DNA of 64,000 nucleotides, from assembly GCA_016290775.1 (NCBI GenBank), contig JAEEVF010000012.1:1-64000 (forward strand), in the 5' to 3' direction. This DNA is from Acetatifactor sp. GTDB lineage: Bacteria; Bacillota; Clostridia; Lachnospirales; Lachnospiraceae. Each line of letters starts with the position of its first letter. Position 1 is the stretch's first letter. The position numbers were made by a program, and so were the translations under genes. The notes beneath the pieces were generated by a model. It ran no database searches. It was not told the DNA's origin and was given only the letters and a program-made list of their open reading frames with translations. This document shows positions 25,557 through 33,419 of the stretch, one piece after another.

Positions 25557-27611
25557 ATGACCGAGCAGAATATCATGGAACAAAATAGGAAAGTGCGGGG
25601 CGCCGAAGCAAAAGTCGCTGCGGAGAAGGGCACTTCAAAACACATTGGCAGGCACATTCTCGAGGCCTGCCTTTTGGCCGTTCTGATCCTTTATCCCGTG
25701 CGTCACGTCTGGGTGGGCGGTGACCTTTGGGACGTGGGATATAACTTCGGCAACTTTGCGTATCCCGGGATCCAGAGCATGGGGAAGACCTGGTTTTTTG
25801 CGACCTACCTTTCCAATGCGATCGGGCACCTTTTGACGCTTCTGCCCTACGGCCATACGGTGCTGGGCATGAATGTTTACACGGGACTGTTCGCAAGCCT
25901 TCTTGCCGTCTTGGGATATCTTTTCTGCACGAGGTCGCTGAAGATTTCGCCGATCTTTGCTTTCCTGGGCGAGATGCTCGCGCTGTCAATGTGTTGGTGT
26001 CCCACGGCGAAGCTATATGATTATTTGACTTATGTTTTCTTCCTGGCTTGCATGATCTTTTTGTACAAGGGCCTGACCAAAGAGAAGTGGTGGATGCTGA
26101 TCCTTGCAGGAGCTTGCCTTGGACTCAATGTCTTTGTACGCTTTTCGAACTTGCCGGAGATGGGCTTGATCCTGGCCGTTTGGGCCTATGCATTCTTTGA
26201 CGCATGGGAGCGCGGACGGGCTGCAGATCAAGAGGAAGCCCAAACGGCGGAAGTGGATGCTTCGGGCGCAACTGAAGAAGGCGATTCAGAAGCTGGAAGC
26301 GGCTCGTGGATCGGAAGAGGCTTCGCGAGTCTTGCCAAGTGGACGCTGCTTTGCATCGCAGGCTATGTGATCCCACTGGCCATCGGATTCGGATGGATTG
26401 CGTTCCGCTATGGGATCGGAGAGTATTTCCAGGGCATCAAACTTCTTTTTGCCATGACGGAGAACGCCGCGGATTACAAACCGCTCTCCATGATCGCAGG
26501 TCTGATCTGGCCGTTTAAGGAAGCACTTTATTGGATCCCAAGGCTGGTCTTTTTCGCCGTGGTTGCATTCTTGTTCGTGATGGTGACCGATTATCTTCCT
26601 CTGTGCCTTCCGGAAAAGGCACGGGAAAAGGGACAGAAATTCTTTGTGGTCCTTGGTTGGATCGGAATGATCGCGGCATCACTTGCCATGGTGTTCTGGA
26701 TAGTCTTCCCCAGGAAAGAGGGCGCGGGAAGGCTGACTTCGTTTTATTATCAAAGCTATGATCCCGTCTACTGGCCCTGTGCACTCACCTGGATGTTGGC
26801 GATCGGGATCGCGCTTTTGCACATAATTTACCTCAAAGGTAAAAAAGAAGATCGGTTGCTTGGGATGATGCTGATCCTTGTAGGTTTCCTGACTTCCCTG
26901 GGGAGCAACAATGGCATTTATCCCACGTTCAACAATATGTTTGTTTTCTTCCCCTATGTTTTGGCCGAAATTGCGGGCTTTACGCGTCGGACCTTCGAGA
27001 AGGCCTCTAACAGGCCCAAATCGGCGTCGGAGCGAAAAGTCGATGTTTTTCCCGCCGCAGTCGTTTTGTGGGCCTTCCTGGGCGTTGTGAGCGTTCAGAT
27101 TTTCCTCTTCGGGATTTTCTTCGTGTTCTGCGAGGGAACCGGAGTGAAGAATGCAAACACTGCCGTTTCGCATAATAAGGCCCTAGAAGGCATCTACATG
27201 AGCGAGGAGCGGGCGAATGCCTTGTCGGAGCTTTCAGAGTTTGTGGAAAGAGAGGGCCTGTCCGGCAGAAAAGTGATCCTTCACGGCGGCGTGCCGTCCC
27301 TGTCTTTCTATCTGGGTATGCCACCTGCCATGCACACTTGGAGCGATCTTGACTCATTTTCGCGTGACGTCTGCCTTGAGACCTTGCAGGGCCTCATGAC
27401 CGACATTGCAAAGAACGATCACGAAAAACCGATCGTCATCACGTCGAAAAAACTGTCCGAGTTTGGACCAATCTATCCTTTCCGTGACTCCGTGGATGGC
27501 GTGGAACCGTCTGGCGATGAAAAGTGGGAATTGATCCGAAGCTTCATGGGATTTTACAGGTACGAGAAAGTGTTTGAGAACGAGAGATTTGTGGTGTGGA
27601 TGCCACAGTAA
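25557..27611 (+). CDS. Large polytopic membrane protein, possibly GT-C-like
   Basis: 684 residues; GGAGG upstream. About 12 to 13 membrane helices, a charged cytoplasmic loop at about 218-252 rich in Glu/Ala/Ser, and a soluble C-terminal domain of about 150 residues. The first outer loop has GGDLWDVGYNFGNF, with acidic residues after helix 1 as in GT-C glycosyltransferases of the ArnT/PMT kind. That resemblance is only topological, so I do not assign an activity. It is 39 bp after the mutarotase gene and may share its transcript. The palindromic element at 27621 follows the stop. Confidence 0.55.
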   Translation: MTEQNIMEQNRKVRGAEAKVAAEKGTSKHIGRHILEACLLAVLILYPVRHVWVGGDLWDVGYNFGNFAYPGIQSMGKTWFFATYLSNAIGHLLTLLPYGHTVLGMNVYTGLFASLLAVLGYLFCTRSLKISPIFAFLGEMLALSMCWCPTAKLYDYLTYVFFLACMIFLYKGLTKEKWWMLILAGACLGLNVFVRFSNLPEMGLILAVWAYAFFDAWERGRAADQEEAQTAEVDASGATEEGDSEAGSGSWIGRGFASLAKWTLLCIAGYVIPLAIGFGWIAFRYGIGEYFQGIKLLFAMTENAADYKPLSMIAGLIWPFKEALYWIPRLVFFAVVAFLFVMVTDYLPLCLPEKAREKGQKFFVVLGWIGMIAASLAMVFWIVFPRKEGAGRLTSFYYQSYDPVYWPCALTWMLAIGIALLHIIYLKGKKEDRLLGMMLILVGFLTSLGSNNGIYPTFNNMFVFFPYVLAEIAGFTRRTFEKASNRPKSASERKVDVFPAAVVLWAFLGVVSVQIFLFGIFFVFCEGTGVKNANTAVSHNKALEGIYMSEERANALSELSEFVEREGLSGRKVILHGGVPSLSFYLGMPPAMHTWSDLDSFSRDVCLETLQGLMTDIAKNDHEKPIVITSKKLSEFGPIYPFRDSVDGVEPSGDEKWELIRSFMGFYRYEKVFENERFVVWMPQ

Positions 27612-27620
27612 GATACGCAA

Positions 27621-27769
27621 GACGTGCCAACGGGGACGGTTCTTTTTGGCACATTTTGTCCCTGCGCGACCTTCGTCACGTCCCTCCCTTCGGTCGGGAT
27701 CATGGAATGCTGCGCATTCCAAGCCTTTGGCCAAAATGTGCCAAAAAGAACCGTCCCCGTTGGCACGTC
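27621..27769. repeat. Long palindromic element, copy 1 (38-bp perfect arms)
   Basis: Left arm 27621-27658 and right arm 27732-27769 are exact reverse complements over 38 bp; the core is GGGGACGGTTCTTTTTGGCA. The 73-bp centre contains two small hairpins (GGAATG/CATTCC near 27705 and TCCC/GGGA near 27686). It lies between the convergent stops of the membrane-protein gene and asnA, so it may also act as a two-way terminator. A second copy with a 2-nt centre is at 45375. No transposase is nearby; a miniature mobile or REP-like element is the best guess. Confidence 0.85.
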
Positions 27770-27776
27770 TTTGATT

Positions 27777-28787
27777 TTACAGTAGTTGCAGACCTTGTTT
27801 CTTTGCTTCTTCCATGAGGTCGTCGGGCCACAGGGAGCACTGGACTTCGCCGATGTGGGCCTTGCGCAGGAAGAACATGCAGATCCTGGATTGGCCGATG
27901 CCGCCGCCGATGGTGTAGGGCAACTCGCAGTTGAGGATCGCCTTGTGGAACGGAAGCTCTGCGCGGTCCATGCAGCCTGCTTTTTCAAGCTGGCTGCGCA
28001 GGGAGTTTTCATCTACGCGGATGCCCATGCTGGAAAGCTCGAGAGCGATGTCGAGAACGGGATAATAAACGATGATGTCGGCGTTGAGTGCCCAGTCATC
28101 ATAGTCCGGAGCGCGGCCGTCATGAGGCTTGCCGTTTTCCAGAACGTCGCCAATCTGCATGATACATACGGCACCCTTGGCCTTGGCGATGTAATATTCC
28201 CGCTCCTTGGGAGTGTTGTCAGGGAACATCTCTGCCAGCTCGCTCGTGGTGATGAAGAAGATGTCGTGCGGCAGGATCTCTTCGATGTAGTCATAATGGA
28301 TGGACATGTATTTTTCCGTCTTGCGGAGTACCTTGTACACGGTGCGGACGGTGTCCTTTAAGGTGTCAAGGGTACGATCTTCCTTAGCGATGATCTTTTC
28401 CCAGTCCCACTGGTCTACGTAGATCGAATGGATGTTGTCGGGCTCTTCGTCGCGGCGGATGGCGCTCATGTCGGTGTAGAGGCCTTCGTTCACGGAGAAG
28501 CCATATTTCTTCAGTGCGTAGCGCTTCCACTTTGCCAGGGACTGCACGATCTCGCCGGATTTGCCGCCCTCGTTCTTGATATCGAAGGATACGGGGCGCT
28601 CAACGCCGTTTAGGTTGTCGTTGAGGCCGGAAGCCGGGTCAACGAAAAGGGGCGCAGACACGCGAAGAAGGTTAAGTCTCTCTGCAAGCAGAGTCTGGAA
28701 AAAGTCCTTGACGGTCTTGATCGCGATCTGAGTATCGTAAAGGTTTAGTTCGGAATGATATTCCTTAGGGAGTTTTAAGTTGCTCAT
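27777..28787 (-). CDS. asnA: Aspartate-ammonia ligase AsnA
   Basis: 336 residues from the start at 28787 (AGAAAGGG upstream); a longer in-frame extension has no ribosome site and unlike composition. Class II aminoacyl-tRNA-synthetase-like fold with SFDIKN, LAKWKRYAL, MSAIRRDEE, DQWDWEK and the C-terminal GGGIGQSRICMFFL motif, all characteristic of AsnA. It makes asparagine from aspartate, ammonia and ATP. Length matches the family. No T-box motif is visible in the leader; a promoter lies about 40 bp upstream. Confidence 0.95.
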   Translation of the reverse strand: MSNLKLPKEYHSELNLYDTQIAIKTVKDFFQTLLAERLNLLRVSAPLFVDPASGLNDNLNGVERPVSFDIKNEGGKSGEIVQSLAKWKRYALKKYGFSVNEGLYTDMSAIRRDEEPDNIHSIYVDQWDWEKIIAKEDRTLDTLKDTVRTVYKVLRKTEKYMSIHYDYIEEILPHDIFFITTSELAEMFPDNTPKEREYYIAKAKGAVCIMQIGDVLENGKPHDGRAPDYDDWALNADIIVYYPVLDIALELSSMGIRVDENSLRSQLEKAGCMDRAELPFHKAILNCELPYTIGGGIGQSRICMFFLRKAHIGEVQCSLWPDDLMEEAKKQGLQLL

Positions 28788-28824
28788 AGTGATAGCCCTT
28801 TCTGGCAAATTCATGCCACTATTT

Positions 28825-28853
28825 ATTAAAACGCTTTTTTTCTTCGATTGCAA
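28825..28853 (-). promoter_or_regulatory. Candidate promoter of asnA
   Basis: On the minus strand TTGCAA (28853-28848), 17-bp spacer, TTTAAT (28830-28825). It is placed about 40 bp before the asnA start. Confidence 0.5.
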
Positions 28854-28959
28854 GGCTTTTTTTGTGTAACTTTTAACTTTTTTCCGCCCTTTTGGGGACA
28901 TGGACGGAAAAAACCACAAAATATTGGGGAGAATCGCGGAAACTTTGGTCAACGTTGCG

Positions 28960-28988
28960 GTTTACTTTTGGCGGTAAACGTGTAAAAT
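28960..28988 (+). promoter_or_regulatory. Candidate promoter with inverted repeat, HPr-like gene
   Basis: TTTACT (28961-28966), 16-bp spacer, TAAAAT (28983-28988). An inverted repeat GTTTAC/GTAAAC (28960-28965, 28974-28979) overlaps the -35 and spacer and could be a repressor site. The -35 is weak. Confidence 0.4.
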
Positions 28989-29039
28989 GATAGTAATTCG
29001 CAGTTAATTGTTTGGCTTTAGAGGAAAGGAAGGATGTAT

Positions 29040-29264
29040 ATGATCAAGACAATTCGATTGACCCCGGATGGCGTTCGTAATTTCGTGAACGTGGCTTCAA
29101 AGTGTGATTTTGACATTGACGTGAGCTATAATCGCTACGTCGTGGACGGCAAGTCATTTCTCGGAGTGTATGCATTGGATTTCACCAGACCGCTGAAGGT
29201 CTCCTATGACGGTTTTAATGCAGAATTCGAGGAACTCTTAAAGCAGCTGACCGTGGCTTGCTAA
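29040..29264 (+). CDS. HPr-like protein lacking the phosphorylatable histidine
   Basis: Start at 29040 (AAAGGAAGG 7 nt upstream). 74 residues of HPr fold: the second half VVDGKSFLGVYALDF aligns with the HPr regulatory Ser46 segment (VNAKSIMGVMSL), with Ser retained. The active-site segment GLHARPA is replaced by TPDGVRNF, with no His. It therefore cannot carry PTS phosphate in the usual way. The layout recalls Crh of Bacillus, a regulatory HPr paralogue. It has its own promoter and terminator, so it is a single-gene unit. A role in catabolite control is inference. Confidence 0.7.
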   Translation: MIKTIRLTPDGVRNFVNVASKCDFDIDVSYNRYVVDGKSFLGVYALDFTRPLKVSYDGFNAEFEELLKQLTVAC

Positions 29265-29320
29265 GGACGCGGCTCGCGCTCTGGCTGATCGCCAATACAA
29301 CAGAATAAAGTCTTAATTTG

Positions 29321-29366
29321 ACACCCTAAGGAAGATGGAGTAACATCATTCTTAGGGTGTTTTTTT
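29321..29366 (+). terminator. Rho-independent terminator after the HPr-like gene
   Basis: ACACCCTAAG (29321-29330) pairs perfectly with CTTAGGGTGT (29351-29360) over 10 bp, with an inner GATG/CATC pair, followed by TTTTTTT. Confidence 0.9.
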
Positions 29367-29440
29367 GCCCGAAGGCGTTTTAAGTTGCTCCCAAGCGCTT
29401 TTGACGTTTTCCGGGAACCGTTGACCTAGAGGAGACCAGC

Positions 29441-32137
29441 ATGGACGCAAACTATCCGGCAATGCGGCCGGCAGACAATGAAACTACATATGTGGAACAG
29501 CCCATGGGCGAGCTGCGCGTTTCGGTGCGAAGGCTGGTTGAATTCCTGCTTCGTGAGGGCGACATTGACAATCGCCATCAGGTGGGAGCGGAGAATGCCA
29601 TGCAGGAGGGCAGCAGGATCCATCGCATGCTGCAAAAGCGCATGGGTGCGGACTATCAAGCCGAAGTCTCGCTCCGCCAAAGCTTCCCTGCGGACGGGTA
29701 CAAGCTGACCGTGGAAGGCCGTGCGGACGGTATTTTGGACGTGCGCGAAAAGCTCATGATCGATGAGATCAAGGGCACCTATCGTGACTTAAATCACCTA
29801 AAGCGACCCGTTGCCGTGCACGTGGCGCAGGCGAAATGCTATGCATATCTTTACGCCCTGCAAAAATTGGCAAAAAACCAGCCGCTTTTGGAGGTGAACG
29901 GGCGCAGGCTGATCCAGGTTCGCATCACCTATTGCAACATTGAGTCTGAAGACATCCGATATTTCTACGAGGAACATTCCTTCGAGGATCTGGAAGCCTG
30001 GTTTCAGGGGCTTCTTGCGGAGTATCGGAAGTGGTCCGATTTCACTTGGAAATGGCGCGGGATCCGTCAGGATTCCCTGGAGGCGCTTTCCTTCCCGTTT
30101 ACCTATCGTGATGGGCAAAAGGAGCTTGTGTCCTATGTCTATCAAACCATATATCACAAGAAAAAACTCTTTATCGAGGCGCCGACAGGCGTTGGAAAGA
30201 CCATTTCCACAATCTTCCCGGCCATGAAGGCCATGAGCCGGAACATGGGAGAGCGGATTTTTTATCTCACCGCAAAGACCATTGCGCGGACCGTTGCGGA
30301 TGACACGATCGAGCTTCTTCGTGAGCAGGAACTGCGCTTTAAGAGCATTGTGCTCACGGCAAAAGAGAAGATCTGTTTTCAGGAGCATACGGAGTGCAAT
30401 CCGGAGCATTGTCCCTATGCAAAGGGGCATTATGACAGGATCAATGCCATGCTCTACGACATGCTCACGCATGAAGATCGTTTTAGCCGTGAAAAGATCG
30501 AAGAATATGCTGAAAAACATAAGGTCTGCCCATTTGAGGCCTCACTTGACTTAAGCCTTTTTGCAGATGCGATCATCTGCGATTATAACTATTTATTTGA
30601 CCCTCATGTGTACTTAAAGCGCTTCTTTGAGGGCGGCGGCGGAGATTATCTGTTTTTGATCGACGAGGCACATAACCTTCTTGAGAGAGGACGCGAGATG
30701 TATTCTGCGGAGCTCGTCAAGGAAGATTTCCTGGCGCTAAAGCGATCCGTTCGAGAAGCCATTCTTTCAGAAAAGGAAAAAGTCGATAAAGAAACACTTG
30801 GTCTTGATGGACCGTCGGAGGATGGCGGCACGCAACTGACTCTCGATCTGACGAGGGTAACGACGGAGACGTCGAGCCAGAAAAAATCCAAGAAAAAGGG
30901 GAAAAAAGGAAAGGCAAAGAGCGTCTTTGTCAGGGAAGGATACGGCGAAAAAATAACGTATCATCTTGAAAAATGCAATAAAGAACTACTGTTATTAAAA
31001 CGAGAATGTGAGACTGCGATGGTGGTGGAGGAGATCGATGATTTCGTGAATGCCCTCCTTCGCCTCCATGCCTGTCTTTCAGATTATCTTTCCGAGCAGG
31101 AGGAAGAGCAGGTGCCCTGCCGGGAGGAACTGTTGGACTTCTTTTTCCAGGTTGCGCATTTCCTTGAAATGTACGAACGCGTGGACGAGCATTATGTCAA
31201 ATATGTGCAGCTTCGCGATGACGCAACCTTCCTGATCAAGCTTTTATGCGTGAATCCAAGGGAAAACCTGAAGGAATGCATGCTCAGGGGAAGAAGTGCC
31301 ATCCTGTTCTCCGCAACGCTACTCCCCATTCAGTATTATAAGGAGCTTCTCGGAGGGGAAAAGGAAGACTACGAAGTCTATGCGAGATCAGTGTTTGATA
31401 ATGAGAAACGAGCGTTATTTATAGCGAATGACGTAACGACGAAGTATACGCGCAGATCTCAGGAAGAATTTTATAATATCGCATGTTATATTAACTCGGT
31501 GGTCAGCTGCAGATCCGGGAATTACATGGTATTTTGTCCTTCACATGCGTTCCTCAGATCGATCTATGAAGTTTTTACGGAGCATTTTTCCGCTCCCGGC
31601 AGGGAATGCCTTTTGCAGCAGGAGATCATGTCCGAGGAGGACAAGGAACTGTTCCTTCGAAGGTTCCAGGGGAACGGTAACGAGGAGCTCGACCTTGGCG
31701 CATTGATCCAGATGGACGTGGAAGAGGAAGAGGATGCGGACACTTTGGTCGGTTTTTGCGTTCTGGGAGGCGTTTTCAGCGAAGGGATCGACCTCAAGGA
31801 GGATCGGCTGATCGGCGCCGTGATCGTCGGGACCGGTTTGCCACAGGTCGGCTTTGAAAAGGAACTGTTAAAGCAGTATTTTGATGAGCGGGGAGAGAAT
31901 GGTTTTGATTACGCGTATCGCATTCCCGGCATGAATAAGGTACTCCAGGCAGCGGGACGAGTGATCCGCACGCAGGAGGACGTGGGCGTGATCGCTCTCT
32001 TGGACGAAAGGTTCCTTCAGCTGTCCTATCGGAAGTGTTTTCCTCGGGAATGGGAGCACATTGAAGTCGTCAATACGACACTTTTGGAAAGCAAATTGGA
32101 GAGATTTTGGGATTCATGGGGCAAATATGGAAACTAA
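29441..32137 (+). CDS. RecB/Cas4-like nuclease fused to DinG/XPD-type helicase
   Basis: 898 residues; AGAGGAG upstream. The N-terminal domain has nuclease motifs of the RecB/Cas4 group: GSRIHRML with His61, Asp96 in GRADGI, E109-x-K111 in DEIKGT, and Q130xxxY134. The helicase part has Walker A EAPTGVGKT at about 246-254, four cysteines between about 315 and 362 (ECNPEHCPYAKG, KVCPFEAS) as in the XPD iron-sulphur domain, DEAH near 408, and AAGRVIRTQED as motif VI. A Lys-rich loop lies near 480. Family members act in DNA repair. The gene stands alone; no CRISPR or defence genes adjoin it. Confidence 0.88.
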   Translation: MDANYPAMRPADNETTYVEQPMGELRVSVRRLVEFLLREGDIDNRHQVGAENAMQEGSRIHRMLQKRMGADYQAEVSLRQSFPADGYKLTVEGRADGILDVREKLMIDEIKGTYRDLNHLKRPVAVHVAQAKCYAYLYALQKLAKNQPLLEVNGRRLIQVRITYCNIESEDIRYFYEEHSFEDLEAWFQGLLAEYRKWSDFTWKWRGIRQDSLEALSFPFTYRDGQKELVSYVYQTIYHKKKLFIEAPTGVGKTISTIFPAMKAMSRNMGERIFYLTAKTIARTVADDTIELLREQELRFKSIVLTAKEKICFQEHTECNPEHCPYAKGHYDRINAMLYDMLTHEDRFSREKIEEYAEKHKVCPFEASLDLSLFADAIICDYNYLFDPHVYLKRFFEGGGGDYLFLIDEAHNLLERGREMYSAELVKEDFLALKRSVREAILSEKEKVDKETLGLDGPSEDGGTQLTLDLTRVTTETSSQKKSKKKGKKGKAKSVFVREGYGEKITYHLEKCNKELLLLKRECETAMVVEEIDDFVNALLRLHACLSDYLSEQEEEQVPCREELLDFFFQVAHFLEMYERVDEHYVKYVQLRDDATFLIKLLCVNPRENLKECMLRGRSAILFSATLLPIQYYKELLGGEKEDYEVYARSVFDNEKRALFIANDVTTKYTRRSQEEFYNIACYINSVVSCRSGNYMVFCPSHAFLRSIYEVFTEHFSAPGRECLLQQEIMSEEDKELFLRRFQGNGNEELDLGALIQMDVEEEEDADTLVGFCVLGGVFSEGIDLKEDRLIGAVIVGTGLPQVGFEKELLKQYFDERGENGFDYAYRIPGMNKVLQAAGRVIRTQEDVGVIALLDERFLQLSYRKCFPREWEHIEVVNTTLLESKLERFWDSWGKYGN

Positions 32138-32142
32138 TTTTG

Positions 32143-32171
32143 TTGCAAATCCTCATGTTGTGTGGTAAAAT
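32143..32171 (+). promoter_or_regulatory. Promoter of the ABC efflux operon
   Basis: TTGCAA (32143-32148), 17-bp spacer, TAAAAT (32166-32171) with TGG just before it (extended -10). The 240-bp leader that follows, to 32414, holds no clear hairpin terminator or known riboswitch. Confidence 0.65.
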
Positions 32172-32414
32172 CAAGAGCAAGTCGGTCAATGACACTTTAA
32201 AAAATGCAAGAATGACAGATGCGTCATTGTGGATATCCCTGTGGATTCGGTGGATAAATAAGGCAAAAGCGATTTAAAAACGACAGTTATTCCAAATGCG
32301 TTGAACACAGGCGAAAACGGCTGCTATCAAACCAAGAAAACGGGTCAAAGGAAACTAAAAAGTCACGGAACTAATAAAATAACAATAGCTATTAGTAAAA
32401 CAACGGAGAAAAAC

Positions 32415-33419
32415 ATGGGAGCACTGGTAGACATTCGGGACATTAGCAAGGTCTATAATCCCGGAGAGAACGAAGTGAGGGCACTGGATCACGTCACCGT
32501 CAGGATCGAGGAAGGTGAGTACGTGGCGATCATTGGTCAGTCCGGAAGCGGAAAATCCACCCTCATGAACATTTTGGGCTGTTTGGACGTCCCAACGGAA
32601 GGAAAATACTTTTTACATGGAAATGACGTGTCGGAACTCGACGACAACGAGTTATCGGACATCCGAAATCAGGAGATCGGTTTTGTGTTTCAGGGGTTTA
32701 ACCTGATCGCAAACCTGACGGCGTTTGAAAACGTGGAGCTGCCGCTGATCTACAGGGGCGTTTCAAGGTCAAAAAGAAGAAAGTTATCCGAGACGGCGCT
32801 CGAAAAGGTCGGCCTGGCCAATCGAATGGATCACAAACCGTCTGAAATGTCGGGTGGTCAGCAGCAAAGAGTGGCGATCGCCAGAGCCATCGCGCAGGCG
32901 CCGCCGATCATTTTGGCGGATGAGCCGACGGGTAATCTGGATTCCCATTCCACCTGGGAGATCATGGACATCCTTGAGACGCTTCATAAAGAAGGAAGAA
33001 CCGTGATCGTGATCACACATAATAATGAGATCGCATCGCGCGCGGAGCGGACCATCAAGATCATGGACGGCCGCATCGAAAGTGACAGCAAGGAACCGGA
33101 GGGCGAAATGCCTGACGATGGCAACTTGGGCGGCAGGCAAAGCGAAGGAAAGGAATCCGACGGCAAGGAGTCAGAAAAGCTCTACAGCATCACCAGCATT
33201 GGCGCAGAACCTTCCACGGAAAAGCCGCTTGAAAATGAATCCGATAACCTGTCAAAGAAGGCGTCCAAACAGCCGCCCAAACCAATGAGCGAAGAGCTGC
33301 GAAGGTTTCTCGCGGGAGAAATGACGGAAAGCGAGCTGGAAAACGGCGCGGATAACAAGACAGATAACAAGGCAACGAAAACGACAGAGGGAATGAATCA
33401 TGAAAGCAAAGAAGAATAA
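32415..33419 (+). CDS. ABC transporter ATP-binding protein (MacB/LolD type) with acidic tail
   Basis: Start at 32415 with CGGAGAAA upstream. 334 residues. Walker A GQSGSGKST, signature MSGGQQQRVAIARA, Walker B LADEPTGN and H-loop ITHNN are all present, of the lipoprotein-release/macrolide-export subfamily. The ATPase ends near residue 225; about 105 further residues are hydrophilic, rich in Glu, Lys and Ser, and probably disordered, which is unusual for the family. The gene overlaps the adaptor gene by 20 bases and, with the permease at 34928, forms a three-gene efflux system. Confidence 0.9.
   Translation: MGALVDIRDISKVYNPGENEVRALDHVTVRIEEGEYVAIIGQSGSGKSTLMNILGCLDVPTEGKYFLHGNDVSELDDNELSDIRNQEIGFVFQGFNLIANLTAFENVELPLIYRGVSRSKRRKLSETALEKVGLANRMDHKPSEMSGGQQQRVAIARAIAQAPPIILADEPTGNLDSHSTWEIMDILETLHKEGRTVIVITHNNEIASRAERTIKIMDGRIESDSKEPEGEMPDDGNLGGRQSEGKESDGKESEKLYSITSIGAEPSTEKPLENESDNLSKKASKQPPKPMSEELRRFLAGEMTESELENGADNKTDNKATKTTEGMNHESKEE

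Noticed and set aside
27574..27817. Small plus-strand frames within the palindromic element
   Set aside because: They run through the inverted repeat and into asnA; composition follows the repeat.
28788..29039. T-box leader for asnA
   Set aside because: No T-box sequence or specifier stem seen; the leader from the candidate promoter is only about 40 nt.
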